Assembly: GCA_903842365.1 (NCBI GenBank)
Contig: CAIMLU010000029.1
Span: 1 to 36,489, forward strand
Source: an uncultured bacterium
GTDB lineage: Bacteria > Patescibacteriota > Minisyncoccia > Phycocordibacterales > UBA6065
Direction: 5' to 3'
Length of the DNA: 36,489 bases
Shown: piece after piece, positions 8,079 through 16,331 of the stretch
Layout: the number at the start of each line of letters is the position of its first letter
How positions within the stretch are numbered: the first letter of the stretch is position 1
The notes under the pieces: generated by a model
What the model was told of the DNA's origin: nothing
Seen by the model: the letters and a program-made list of their open reading frames with translations, nothing else
Databases searched by the model: none
Made by a program: the position numbers and the translations under genes

Positions 8079-8738
8079 ATGAACACACCAGTTCAGCCTT
8101 CAGAGAGTAAGGCTAAAAAGATAACTCTCGGCGGTATTTTTAGTTGGATGTTTTTTCTCTTTTTCGCTTTAGCTGGTCTCATCGCTCTTGTTGGAAAACC
8201 ATCTGTGGGCGTGTTGTTTTTGTTGGCATCGGTAATTTGTTTACCAGCCACAAATTCACTTCTTAAGAAGCATGCTAACTTTTCATTCTCAGGGGGTGTA
8301 AAAGTCCTCCTTGTTCTTGTTCTCATTGCTATATCAATCGGTATTTCTGCTCCAGGAAGTTATAACGTAGATAGTGGTAAGCAAGCAGACACACCGCAAG
8401 CACCATCTGCACCTCGTGAGACAATCAAGGTAACTGCAACTCAACTTGCTGATGATTATAAGAACAATGAAATTGCTGCAGACGCAAAATACAAAGGCAA
8501 TTTTGTAGAGGTGTCGGGTGTTATCGATACCATTGGAAAAGATATTATGGATACACCTTATGTATCACTAACGGCTTCTCAGTATTCCATTGTTGGTGTT
8601 CAGTGTATGTTCAGCAGGGAAGACGCTTCTCGCCTTGCTGGCTTATCAAAAGGCCAATCAGTAACCCTTCGTGGCGAGGTTTCATCAAAGATGATGAATG
8701 TAATTGTAAGGGGTTGTTCAGTTGTGGGGACAAAATAA
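8079..8738 (+). CDS. Membrane protein with C-terminal tRNA_anti-like OB-fold domain
   Basis: Hydrophobic N-terminus, then VTATQLADDYKNNEIAADAKYKGNFVEVSGVIDTIGKDIM...YVSLTASQY.....CMFSREDASRLAGLSKGQSVTLRGEVSS (OB_tRNA-anti pattern). Start at 8079 preferred over 7980. Confidence 0.7.
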   Translation: MNTPVQPSESKAKKITLGGIFSWMFFLFFALAGLIALVGKPSVGVLFLLASVICLPATNSLLKKHANFSFSGGVKVLLVLVLIAISIGISAPGSYNVDSGKQADTPQAPSAPRETIKVTATQLADDYKNNEIAADAKYKGNFVEVSGVIDTIGKDIMDTPYVSLTASQYSIVGVQCMFSREDASRLAGLSKGQSVTLRGEVSSKMMNVIVRGCSVVGTK

Positions 8739-8755
8739 GATTTAAACAAATAGCG

Positions 8756-8792
8756 AAACCCAGACGTACTTTATTCAAGTACGTCTGGGTTT
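8756..8792. terminator. Bidirectional terminator between convergent genes
   Basis: AAACCCAGACGTACT-ttattca-AGTACGTCTGGGTTT, 15-bp perfect stem, then tcgttttg; overlaps the last codons of the minus-strand ORF. Confidence 0.8.
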
Positions 8793-9208
8793 TCGTTTTG
8801 TTTTTCTTTGTTTTGCTTCTCAATCTGAGCCTGTATTTGTTCTTCAGTTGGATCCGGGTCACCGTGTTGCATAAATACAACTGTTTCAATACGCCTTGGT
8901 TTCATAAATTCTGGTGGTGTTTGCTCCCTCGGCTTCCTATACGCCTTCTTGTTGTTTTCAAGTATGATTTTTGCAGCCTGGATGTTTCCCTCACGTGCCT
9001 TTTTTACAAGTGTATTCTCTGCAATATCACATATGTGATCTGTGCCCATTTGTAAGGCCTCTTCCACTTCGTACCTAAATCTAGGGTCTTTAGCTTCCCA
9101 TCGGTATACACTCTGTCGAGATATTCCAATCTTTTCACAGCAGAGTGATTTATTGCAGGTCTTCGTCAAACACTCGAGGAAAGGTTTTTCCTTCTTATAG
9201 CGTTTCAT
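8771..9208 (-). CDS. Phage terminase small subunit-like / HTH protein
   Basis: 145 aa; LECLTKTCNKSLCCEKIGISRQSVYRWEAKDPRFRYEVEEALQMGTDHICDIAENTLVKKAREGNIQAAKIILENNKKAYRKP. Confidence 0.6.
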   Translation of the reverse strand: MKRYKKEKPFLECLTKTCNKSLCCEKIGISRQSVYRWEAKDPRFRYEVEEALQMGTDHICDIAENTLVKKAREGNIQAAKIILENNKKAYRKPREQTPPEFMKPRRIETVVFMQHGDPDPTEEQIQAQIEKQNKEKQNENPDVLE

Positions 9209-10466
9209 AGGCTTTCTTCACTAAAGCTTTCTTTCCGGTAAGTTTCTCGTATCGACGCATCGCGAGTTCGCAGAAGACAGGTTCAATCTCTACGGCGAAT
9301 ACACGACGTTTGAGTTTCTCTCCAGCCATGATGGTGCTACCAGACCCAGAGAAGCTGTCGAGAATAATGTCACCCATCTTTGTGCAACGGCGAATTGCTT
9401 TTTCATACACATCAGGTGGTTTCATGGTGCTGTGTTCGTATTCGTTTCCTGGAAGCCTCTTTGCGAGCCATAAATCAATCTCATCGAGCATGTCGTTGCC
9501 TGTTGTTCCGTTTACATTCATAACCTCGTTGAGTTTAGTAATCCCTTTAACTATGTACGGCTTTCCACGGACACCATATGTGCAAGGTTCATAGCATTTA
9601 TTGAATGCGATTCCAGGTGTGGGGTTTTGTCCGTTTTTGACCCAGAGGCATACTCGCTTGTTGGTGATACCAAGAGAGCGGTAGAGGATTTGTATGAGCC
9701 AGATATAGGTTTGATCAGACCAATAGAAGACATGAGCATCTTCTTTGGTGACGGATAGGGCAGCGACCATGCTCTTTCGTATGAATTCCTCATATTCCTG
9801 GTCGCTCTTGTTATCGTCCACTGTTCCACCGTATGCCTGCTTTCCCCCAATACCTCCGTTGTAGTCCACAGAGATGTTGTAGATAGGGTCAGACATGATT
9901 ATAGATGCCCGTTCGTTTCCGAAGAGTTTTTCGAGCGTTTCTTTCTTGGTTGAGTCGCCGCAGATTAATCGGTGTTCTCCAAGTTCAATAATGTCTCCTT
10001 GAACGATAGAGGTTTCTTTTATTTTCTTTAGTTCTTCCTCTTCGTCGAAGGGTTTTTCTTCGGCCTCAAAGTTCCACATCGAGTCGAGTTCATTTTGATT
10101 GAACCCAATATCGAGAAGGAGATCGAGGTCGAAGTCTTTCAATTTATCGAAGTCGAATTCACCAGTGTTTTTATTGAGGCGGATATTGAGTTCTTTTTCT
10201 TTTTCAATATCTGTGATGTGTAGATAAACGATAGGTACCACATCCATACCAATTTTCTTGGCCACTTTGAGCCTGAAATGCCCACCTATGACGATGTTTT
10301 CTCGTCCAGGTGCGTTATTGCATATGATAGGGTCGACTAAGCCGAACTTGGTTAGGCTATCTGAGAGTTGTTGCTCCTGCTCCTTTGTATGCTTACGGGG
10401 ATTGTATTCCGCTGCTTTAAGGGTGGTTGCTAATACGTACTCGATTGCGATGTTTTTTGAGGACAT
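9195..10466 (-). CDS. ParB-like N-terminal domain + site-specific DNA methyltransferase (N6-A/N4-C type)
   Basis: 423 aa; ParB-like YNPRKHTKEQEQQLSDSLTKFGLVDPIICN...VIGGHFRLKVAKKIG; catalytic SDPIYNISVDYNG; SAM-binding DSFSGSGSTIMAGEKLKRRVFAVEIEP. Confidence 0.88.
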   Translation of the reverse strand: MSSKNIAIEYVLATTLKAAEYNPRKHTKEQEQQLSDSLTKFGLVDPIICNNAPGRENIVIGGHFRLKVAKKIGMDVVPIVYLHITDIEKEKELNIRLNKNTGEFDFDKLKDFDLDLLLDIGFNQNELDSMWNFEAEEKPFDEEEELKKIKETSIVQGDIIELGEHRLICGDSTKKETLEKLFGNERASIIMSDPIYNISVDYNGGIGGKQAYGGTVDDNKSDQEYEEFIRKSMVAALSVTKEDAHVFYWSDQTYIWLIQILYRSLGITNKRVCLWVKNGQNPTPGIAFNKCYEPCTYGVRGKPYIVKGITKLNEVMNVNGTTGNDMLDEIDLWLAKRLPGNEYEHSTMKPPDVYEKAIRRCTKMGDIILDSFSGSGSTIMAGEKLKRRVFAVEIEPVFCELAMRRYEKLTGKKALVKKAYETL

Positions 10467-10930
10467 GGTTATTGTTTTTAATTGTTAATCTTTGTCTTTG
10501 CATAAATTTATTATTAGAAATTTGTAAGCTTATTTTTTGGCGTGTTTATTGAAGTGCTGATTCGTAGGGAGGGCCCACTTCTCTTCGGATCCGCATTTAC
10601 CATTTTACCACTTGGGTATTAAATCCATTTTCCTCCACTCTAAAAAAAGCTTATTTTAAGCCAAAAAAAGCCTAGCAGACGTTTGCTTCCGTCTTTAAAA
10701 ACCCTTGATTTATATAGGTAATTTAAAATCAGCAAAAAAAATTCTATTTGCTATACAAAATACTTTTTATTCTATGTCAATACTTATTTAGTGCGTACTT
10801 CGACGTATAAATGGTCATAGGAGGAGGTGGGTTTGGTAAGGTTTTTTTGATGGTAAATATAGAAAGATTTTGAGGAAGATAGGAGTGGTGATTGGTCGGT
10901 TTTACTATAGAAATTTATATAATTAAGGCA

Positions 10931-11695
10931 ATGCAAATATCTCAAGAAAAAATCCAAGAAATGAAAGACTTGCTCGAAAAAGAGCATGGTCGCGAATTTA
11001 CGTGGGAAGAAGCATCAGATGCTGCGTATCGACTCGCAGGACTTGCTGAGATTATGTTTGATTCATGGAAAGAAGAATGTCGGAGAAAAGCGAAGCTTGA
11101 AGAGAATCCGAATGGGTTTAAGCTCGATGGTGTTGGGTATACCTGTGCAATCTGCGGACAAGGTACTCAAGCTGGTGAGAATTGGTTTGATAAATGGGGT
11201 ATCAAGTGCACCATCTGTCAGAATGCAATAAATAAAAAAGAGATACCTGCGTCACTCGCAAAACATAAGGATGGTTGGTACACAAAATATGATCTTGAAT
11301 CCGCTTTCAATTTAAAAACCCCTGCGTTGAAAAGCTGGGTTAAAGATGGGGTTATAAAATCGAGGATTGTTACCCATAACGGTAGGGGTGTACACACTGA
11401 ACTTTTTCTTATCAAAGACAACGAAGGGTTTCTGCCTCCTAAGAAGATGGTGAAGTCTCAATTGGTGAGTGAGAAGCACGAGGATGGGTCTATCTGGCAT
11501 CATTCTGAACCATGGTATCGATTTGTTGATCCATTTGAACATCTCAAGGGATACAAGATAATGGAACATGTGCGAGTTATTCCACCTGAAGAAATGAAAA
11601 CTCGTGAGGAAGAGAAGAAAAAGAAAGAGGAAGTGAGAGGGGCTAAGTTACGAGCACAGCGAGAGGCAAGACTTAAAAATAGAAAATTTAAATAG
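10931..11695 (+). CDS. Zinc-ribbon / HTH-containing hypothetical protein
   Basis: CAICGQ...CTICQN zinc ribbon and a WYTKYDLESAFNLKTPALKSWVKDGVI HTH-like stretch; Lys/Arg-rich tail. Start MQISQEK at 10931. Confidence 0.5.
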   Translation: MQISQEKIQEMKDLLEKEHGREFTWEEASDAAYRLAGLAEIMFDSWKEECRRKAKLEENPNGFKLDGVGYTCAICGQGTQAGENWFDKWGIKCTICQNAINKKEIPASLAKHKDGWYTKYDLESAFNLKTPALKSWVKDGVIKSRIVTHNGRGVHTELFLIKDNEGFLPPKKMVKSQLVSEKHEDGSIWHHSEPWYRFVDPFEHLKGYKIMEHVRVIPPEEMKTREEEKKKKEEVRGAKLRAQREARLKNRKFK

Positions 11696-11726
11696 CGTCT
11701 TTTGATGGAAGGCATATAATACCGGT

Positions 11727-12239
11727 ATGAGCTGGTATAGAAACACTCTCACAAAATACGGTAAAGAAATAAAGCAATCAGCGGTTGCTTCTTTTGTGTT
11801 GTCATTGGTATTTCTTATTTACACCTACTCAGTTGGACACACGTTTTCATGGCAAGAAATCAACCCGATAGAACAACCGAGTATTTTTGCTCGTGCATTT
11901 TATAGCGCACTCGCTTTCGTGATTCCTGGCTCATTCCTCTATCACAAACTCAAGTTTTGGAAATTTCTGTATGCACCATATCGCGGTGGTGGACGGAAGG
12001 CTTATCGTGAGTACACAAAGACGAAGAGGGGTGTCTGGGCCCTACTCATTCTGTTGACTTATTCTGTTATCGTACCGTTTATTGTTGATATTTTAAACGC
12101 CATTGTTTCGTTTTTTTATAATATTTTCAATTTGATTTTATATCTGTCACCAACGCTTGGTGTGTTTCTTATTCTCTTAATTGTTGGGGTTTACCTTATA
12201 AAACGGTTCAAATTATCGCCAATGATTATTAAAAATTAG
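11727..12239 (+). CDS. Hypothetical integral membrane protein (170 aa)
   Basis: Several hydrophobic segments (VASFVLSLVFLIYTYSVG, FYSALAFVIPGSFLY, WALLILLTYSVIVPFIVDIL). Confidence 0.55.
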   Translation: MSWYRNTLTKYGKEIKQSAVASFVLSLVFLIYTYSVGHTFSWQEINPIEQPSIFARAFYSALAFVIPGSFLYHKLKFWKFLYAPYRGGGRKAYREYTKTKRGVWALLILLTYSVIVPFIVDILNAIVSFFYNIFNLILYLSPTLGVFLILLIVGVYLIKRFKLSPMIIKN

Positions 12240-12255
12240 ACATCAAAATAGTATT

Positions 12256-12663
12256 ATGAACAAAATATTTAAAACCAAACCAGAAGAAACCGAGGTTGCT
12301 GAATATGAGGAGCGTTTAAATAAGTATCTTCAGTATTTAAAAGGTACTGTAAAAATAAATTTATTTACACATCCTTTGATAATGTTTTCTAGTTTGAATA
12401 ATGAGAAAGAAGAGTTGTGTTATTGGGTAGAGTCTGTTGTGTTCACTTCTACCACCGGCGATATTGTGTTACTCAATTCTTTGCTTTCTGAAGATGCTGA
12501 TGGAAAAGAAAAATATTTTGATTTAAAATTTGCGTGGCAAGATGCGGTGGATATTCAAAATTCTGTATACAGTAAGCTTGGAAAATTTACTAAAAATTTC
12601 TCACGCTCAAACGGAGATCCTTATTGGAAGCTGTGGGATTTCCTTGACCCTAATCTGAAATGA
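12256..12663 (+). CDS. Hypothetical protein (135 aa)
   Basis: Intact ORF directly upstream of and co-directional with the HEPN-like gene. Confidence 0.5.
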   Translation: MNKIFKTKPEETEVAEYEERLNKYLQYLKGTVKINLFTHPLIMFSSLNNEKEELCYWVESVVFTSTTGDIVLLNSLLSEDADGKEKYFDLKFAWQDAVDIQNSVYSKLGKFTKNFSRSNGDPYWKLWDFLDPNLK

Positions 12664-12685
12664 GACAATTGATGATTCAAGGGAA

Positions 12686-13330
12686 ATGGTTTTAGATTAT
12701 ATAAAAGGTATTAAGGTTGATATAAACAATTTACCTATTGATAACCTTCAAGCTCTGGAATACTTGAGGGATGGTATCTTTCATTTGGCTGGAATAATCG
12801 AAACGAAAGAAGAAAGTCATAAAAAAGAGAGTGAGGTTGGTGTTAATGGTTTTGTTCCAGGAAAGAGTACGGTTTTTTATTGGAGTAATTCAAATCCAGG
12901 GCACAATCTCATTCTGAATCAATTTAATTGGTTTGCTGTTTCGTGTGTAAATTACATAAGAGTGGTTGGTTTGGTTGATATTATGAATAAAAATGGCTGG
13001 AAAAGTGCAGATATTAAAGACCATATCAAAGAGATTAAAGATCATTGTGATCAATATATTTCTGAAGTTGCATCGGAGTTGGTTTGGTGGAGGAATAAGA
13101 TATCAGCTCATCCAAGCGCTACAGACCCACGAAAGAAAGATAACCTTAGTTTGCTAGAGTTCTCTTTAATGAATCAACTGACTTTTGAATCACCTCACTA
13201 TTTTGTTGGTAGCCTCAATTGGTCTAATGGAGAGGGGTCATCTGATTCTAAAAGATGGTCGTTGGTGAAGGTTTTTAAGGAGAAACTAATTCCAAGATAT
13301 TGGCCAGATGTAAGGGTGGATAAAGCCTAG
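12686..13330 (+). CDS. Putative HEPN-like protein (214 aa)
   Basis: Helical; SELVWWRNKISAHPSATDP carries R-N-x4-H (Rx5H) in a HEPN-like context. Confidence 0.45.
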   Translation: MVLDYIKGIKVDINNLPIDNLQALEYLRDGIFHLAGIIETKEESHKKESEVGVNGFVPGKSTVFYWSNSNPGHNLILNQFNWFAVSCVNYIRVVGLVDIMNKNGWKSADIKDHIKEIKDHCDQYISEVASELVWWRNKISAHPSATDPRKKDNLSLLEFSLMNQLTFESPHYFVGSLNWSNGEGSSDSKRWSLVKVFKEKLIPRYWPDVRVDKA

Positions 13331-13356
13331 TTTGTTTATTTTACGGGAACATTTTA

Positions 13357-13386
13357 TTGACGTGAATTGTATGGGTATGGTATAAT
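13357..13386 (+). promoter_or_regulatory. Strong sigma70-type promoter
   Basis: TTGACG (13357-13362), 18-nt spacer, TGG-TATAAT extended -10 (13381-13386). Confidence 0.65.
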
Positions 13387-13391
13387 GGTAT

Positions 13392-13550
13392 TGTTCCTCA
13401 TAAATCTAAATACGAAACCAAGTCATCGGGGGTTCAACAACACATAGCATTTGAACCACATTAATTTATCACCCTCGATCCCGCATTTATCATCCAAGAT
13501 ATATCTATTTTTGGCATAAAAAGGCGAGATCGAAAGGTCTCGTCTTTTTG
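13392..13550 (+). ncRNA. Candidate small RNA or attenuator leader of the HEPN-TIR genes
   Basis: No ORF between promoter and terminator; nested stems ATCGGGGG (13425-13432)/CCCTCGAT (13472-13479) and GGTTCAA (13431-13437)/TTGAACC (13451-13457). Confidence 0.5.
13518..13550 (+). terminator. Intrinsic terminator with GAAA tetraloop
   Basis: AAAAAGGCGAGATC-gaaa-GGTCTCGTCTTTTT then gtttttg. Confidence 0.8.
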
Positions 13551-13592
13551 TTTTTGTACGAACATTATTCATTAGTTAAATAAGGTATAAAA

Positions 13593-14303
13593 ATGATTGA
13601 TTATTTAAAGAAGTTTAAAGACTCATTAGGAGATATTGATAAACTTGAACAAACACCCCAGATAGTGAGAGATATGGCTGTTGGTGTTTTGGAAGATATT
13701 TGCAAAGATGAAGCCGTTCAACGTACGGTTCGAATGAAGCTTGAGGGGCGTATTCAGGCTTTGAAGTCAATACACGAGAGTTCTATTGAAGATAATTTTA
13801 AAGTTATCTATTCCCAGATGTGTGTTTTGGCAGTTTCTAGCCTCGAGGCAATTCTTGAAGAGTATTTTGAGTATGCTCTAAATAGTTCTGCGAAGACTGA
13901 GGGTAAGTTGGTTAAAAAAATGGATGATTTAAAAATTACTCTCAAAGAGTTGGTTGAAAATGATTTAAATCTTGCTGGAAAATTTGGCTCTATTTTTCTA
14001 GAGAAGGCTAAGCTGAACTTTCAGGATTTAAAATCTATTAAAGATTCATTTTCGGATTATTTAGGGAAGAAAATTGATCTTGATGAGGATACAGAAAAAC
14101 TTATTTGTTTCTATCTTTTAGCGCGACATGTTTTGGTGCACAAAGGGGGTGTTGTTGATGATAAATTCATTTCAGCATCAACTCGTTATCTTAACGCAAA
14201 CACCAAAGGATATAAAAAGGGTAGTAAGATTATTTTTAATCCAGAAGACTGGATGAATATAAAAAAAGTATTTGTTAAGTTGGTTAACGAGGTTGTTAAA
14301 TAA
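13593..14303 (+). CDS. HEPN-domain protein (236 aa)
   Basis: FYLLARHVLVHKGGVVDDKFI fits the R-H-x3-H (Rx4H) + GGxVDxxF consensus of MAE_28990/RiboL-PSP-like HEPN proteins; helical throughout. Confidence 0.6.
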   Translation: MIDYLKKFKDSLGDIDKLEQTPQIVRDMAVGVLEDICKDEAVQRTVRMKLEGRIQALKSIHESSIEDNFKVIYSQMCVLAVSSLEAILEEYFEYALNSSAKTEGKLVKKMDDLKITLKELVENDLNLAGKFGSIFLEKAKLNFQDLKSIKDSFSDYLGKKIDLDEDTEKLICFYLLARHVLVHKGGVVDDKFISASTRYLNANTKGYKKGSKIIFNPEDWMNIKKVFVKLVNEVVK

Positions 14304-14321
14304 AAAAAAGAGAAATTAATT

Positions 14322-15236
14322 ATGAATCAAGATTTATTTATCTCCTATGCGTGGACTTCACCTGAACACCGTGAGTGGGTTAGGTTGTTTGCGAGTCAGC
14401 TTCATTTGCTTGGCTACAATATAAAGATTGACGAAACCGTTGATTATGGATCAAGCCTCAGTGGCTTCATGCGGGAAATTACCGATGCTAATCACGTTTT
14501 ATTGATTATCGACGAGAATTATACGGAACGCGTCAATACTAAACCAGAGTCAGGGGTGGGTATAGAGAACAAGTGGATTCGTGGTGTATTCAATGACAAA
14601 CCAGCTGGGTGGTTATCCGTTATTTTTGTCCGAAATCCTAAGTGTAAGATGCCTGATTGGTTAACTAATCACAATCCGAAAGGTTTTAACTTTAATTCCA
14701 ACCCTGATAAGAATGAGTTCCCTGGCACTACACAAATTGATGATGTTTGGCGATGGGTTGAGGGTTTACCGGCTGATAAAATAAATGCGGTGCCATTAGC
14801 TGAGGTTTGTAAGCGTGCTGCACGAGTTGAACGTGTTGATGCGCAGCGTGATCCTGCTAATTATACAAATCCAACTCTTAAAAATAGAGTTACGTTTCGG
14901 TATCGAGACCATCAATATTTTACGGTTGGTAATGGAGAGTACAAGTTTCAGATCAGTTTTAGTGGGGCAAACACTAATTGTGTTCATGTCTACACTGATG
15001 GTGGTCTTAAAGCACTAGGTCTTATTACTTCATCAAATTATAATCCAGAGACTGCTGAGTCTTTTCTTAGACCTGGGCGTGTTGTTACACCAGTTGTGGG
15101 TCAACGGGTAGTGCTTTTAAATCAGCATGGCACACTATGTATTATTACGATTGATGAAGTACAGTACGAGGTTAACACTGCTGAGGAATATATTCCTGGG
15201 CATGTAACATTTTCTTATGAGGTGTTAATGAATTAG
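14322..15236 (+). CDS. TIR/SEFIR-domain protein with C-terminal beta-rich domain
   Basis: 304 aa; N-terminal DLFISYAWTSPEHREWVRLFASQLHLLGYNIKIDETVDYGSSLSGFMREITDANHVLLIIDENYTERV; C-terminal ~120 aa of unknown family. Confidence 0.75.
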   Translation: MNQDLFISYAWTSPEHREWVRLFASQLHLLGYNIKIDETVDYGSSLSGFMREITDANHVLLIIDENYTERVNTKPESGVGIENKWIRGVFNDKPAGWLSVIFVRNPKCKMPDWLTNHNPKGFNFNSNPDKNEFPGTTQIDDVWRWVEGLPADKINAVPLAEVCKRAARVERVDAQRDPANYTNPTLKNRVTFRYRDHQYFTVGNGEYKFQISFSGANTNCVHVYTDGGLKALGLITSSNYNPETAESFLRPGRVVTPVVGQRVVLLNQHGTLCIITIDEVQYEVNTAEEYIPGHVTFSYEVLMN

Positions 15237-15311
15237 TCCAACTAACACTAGTTTATATAAGCACTTGCCAGATATTTTTCTTGATTTATTCCTAGTTGCT
15301 ATACTACACAC

Positions 15312-15779
15312 ATGAAACGAAACCGCTCTGCTGGCATAGTTATCAAGGATGGCAAAGTCCTCGTTATGCATCGCATTAATAAAGGTGATGAATATTGGGT
15401 ATTTCCAGGTGGTGGGCAGGAAGAGGGTGAGACTCCGGATCAAACCGCAGTTCGTGAGATTGAAGAGGAAACTACTGTAAAAGTGAAGGCGGATAAACTT
15501 GTGTATCACATTACATGGGACACAGGTGAGGAAAACTTTTTCTATCTTTGTGATTATGTGTCAGGTGAGCCAAAATTGAATGAGGATTCTGAAGAATTTG
15601 AAGAAAGTAAAAACGCTACACAGTTATACGAACCAATGTGGATTGAGATAGATAAACTCTCGAGTTTAAAGTTGTATCAACTTGAAATCAGGGATTTATT
15701 CTTGAATGATTACAAAAATGGGTTTCCTGATATTGTACAGGAATTGTATATTAAGCTCGCTGAGAGGCGACACGTATAA
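15312..15779 (+). CDS. Nudix hydrolase
   Basis: Nudix box GGGQEEGETPDQTAVREIEEETTV. Confidence 0.9.
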   Translation: MKRNRSAGIVIKDGKVLVMHRINKGDEYWVFPGGGQEEGETPDQTAVREIEEETTVKVKADKLVYHITWDTGEENFFYLCDYVSGEPKLNEDSEEFEESKNATQLYEPMWIEIDKLSSLKLYQLEIRDLFLNDYKNGFPDIVQELYIKLAERRHV

Positions 15780-15788
15780 GTATAAAAA

Positions 15789-16283
15789 ATGAAAAAGATA
15801 CTCTTTATTATTGGCGCCTCTGGTGCTGGAAAAACAACGGTAGCTCGATTGGTTGAAAAGGCGCACATTCCAAATCTTGTTGTTTACTATGCAGACGCTG
15901 TTAAGGTTCCTCTACTTACAGGCAGTGCTCCAGAAGAGATGCAAAAAGAGAGCACTTTGTGGTGGGTAAAAGATGTAAGAGATACGCATCTCAATAACCA
16001 CAATATTCTACTTGATATTCAATCTCGACCTCAGTTTATACAGGAAGCATGTAGTTTGTTTGGTATTACTGATTATGAAGTAATCCTGTTCGATTGTTCT
16101 GATGAGGAGAGAAAACGAAGACTTATTGAACGTAAACAACCTGAACTTGCGAATGATGACATGGCGAATTGGGCACGATATTTAAGGAAGGTCTCGGTGG
16201 AGAGTGGTTATCAGATTGTTGATACAACAAAGGGCACGCCAGAAGAAAACTTTGTACAGCTGTTGGGTGTCATGGGTAAATAA
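15789..16283 (+). CDS. P-loop (adenylate/shikimate kinase-like) NTPase
   Basis: Walker A GASGAGKTT; VILFDCSDEERKRRLIERKQP LID-like region. Confidence 0.75.
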   Translation: MKKILFIIGASGAGKTTVARLVEKAHIPNLVVYYADAVKVPLLTGSAPEEMQKESTLWWVKDVRDTHLNNHNILLDIQSRPQFIQEACSLFGITDYEVILFDCSDEERKRRLIERKQPELANDDMANWARYLRKVSVESGYQIVDTTKGTPEENFVQLLGVMGK

Positions 16284-16304
16284 TTCACCTTTCTAAATTA
16301 CTGT

Positions 16305-16331
16305 AAAAAGTGTCACTTTTGTCACTTTTTT
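16305..16331 (+). terminator. Terminator after kinase gene
   Basis: AAAAAGTG-tcacttttgt-CACTTTTT then T run. Confidence 0.5.

Noticed and set aside
8603-9055. 150-aa plus-strand ORF
   Set aside because: Overlaps the OB-fold gene end, the bidirectional terminator and, antisense, the terminase-small-like gene.
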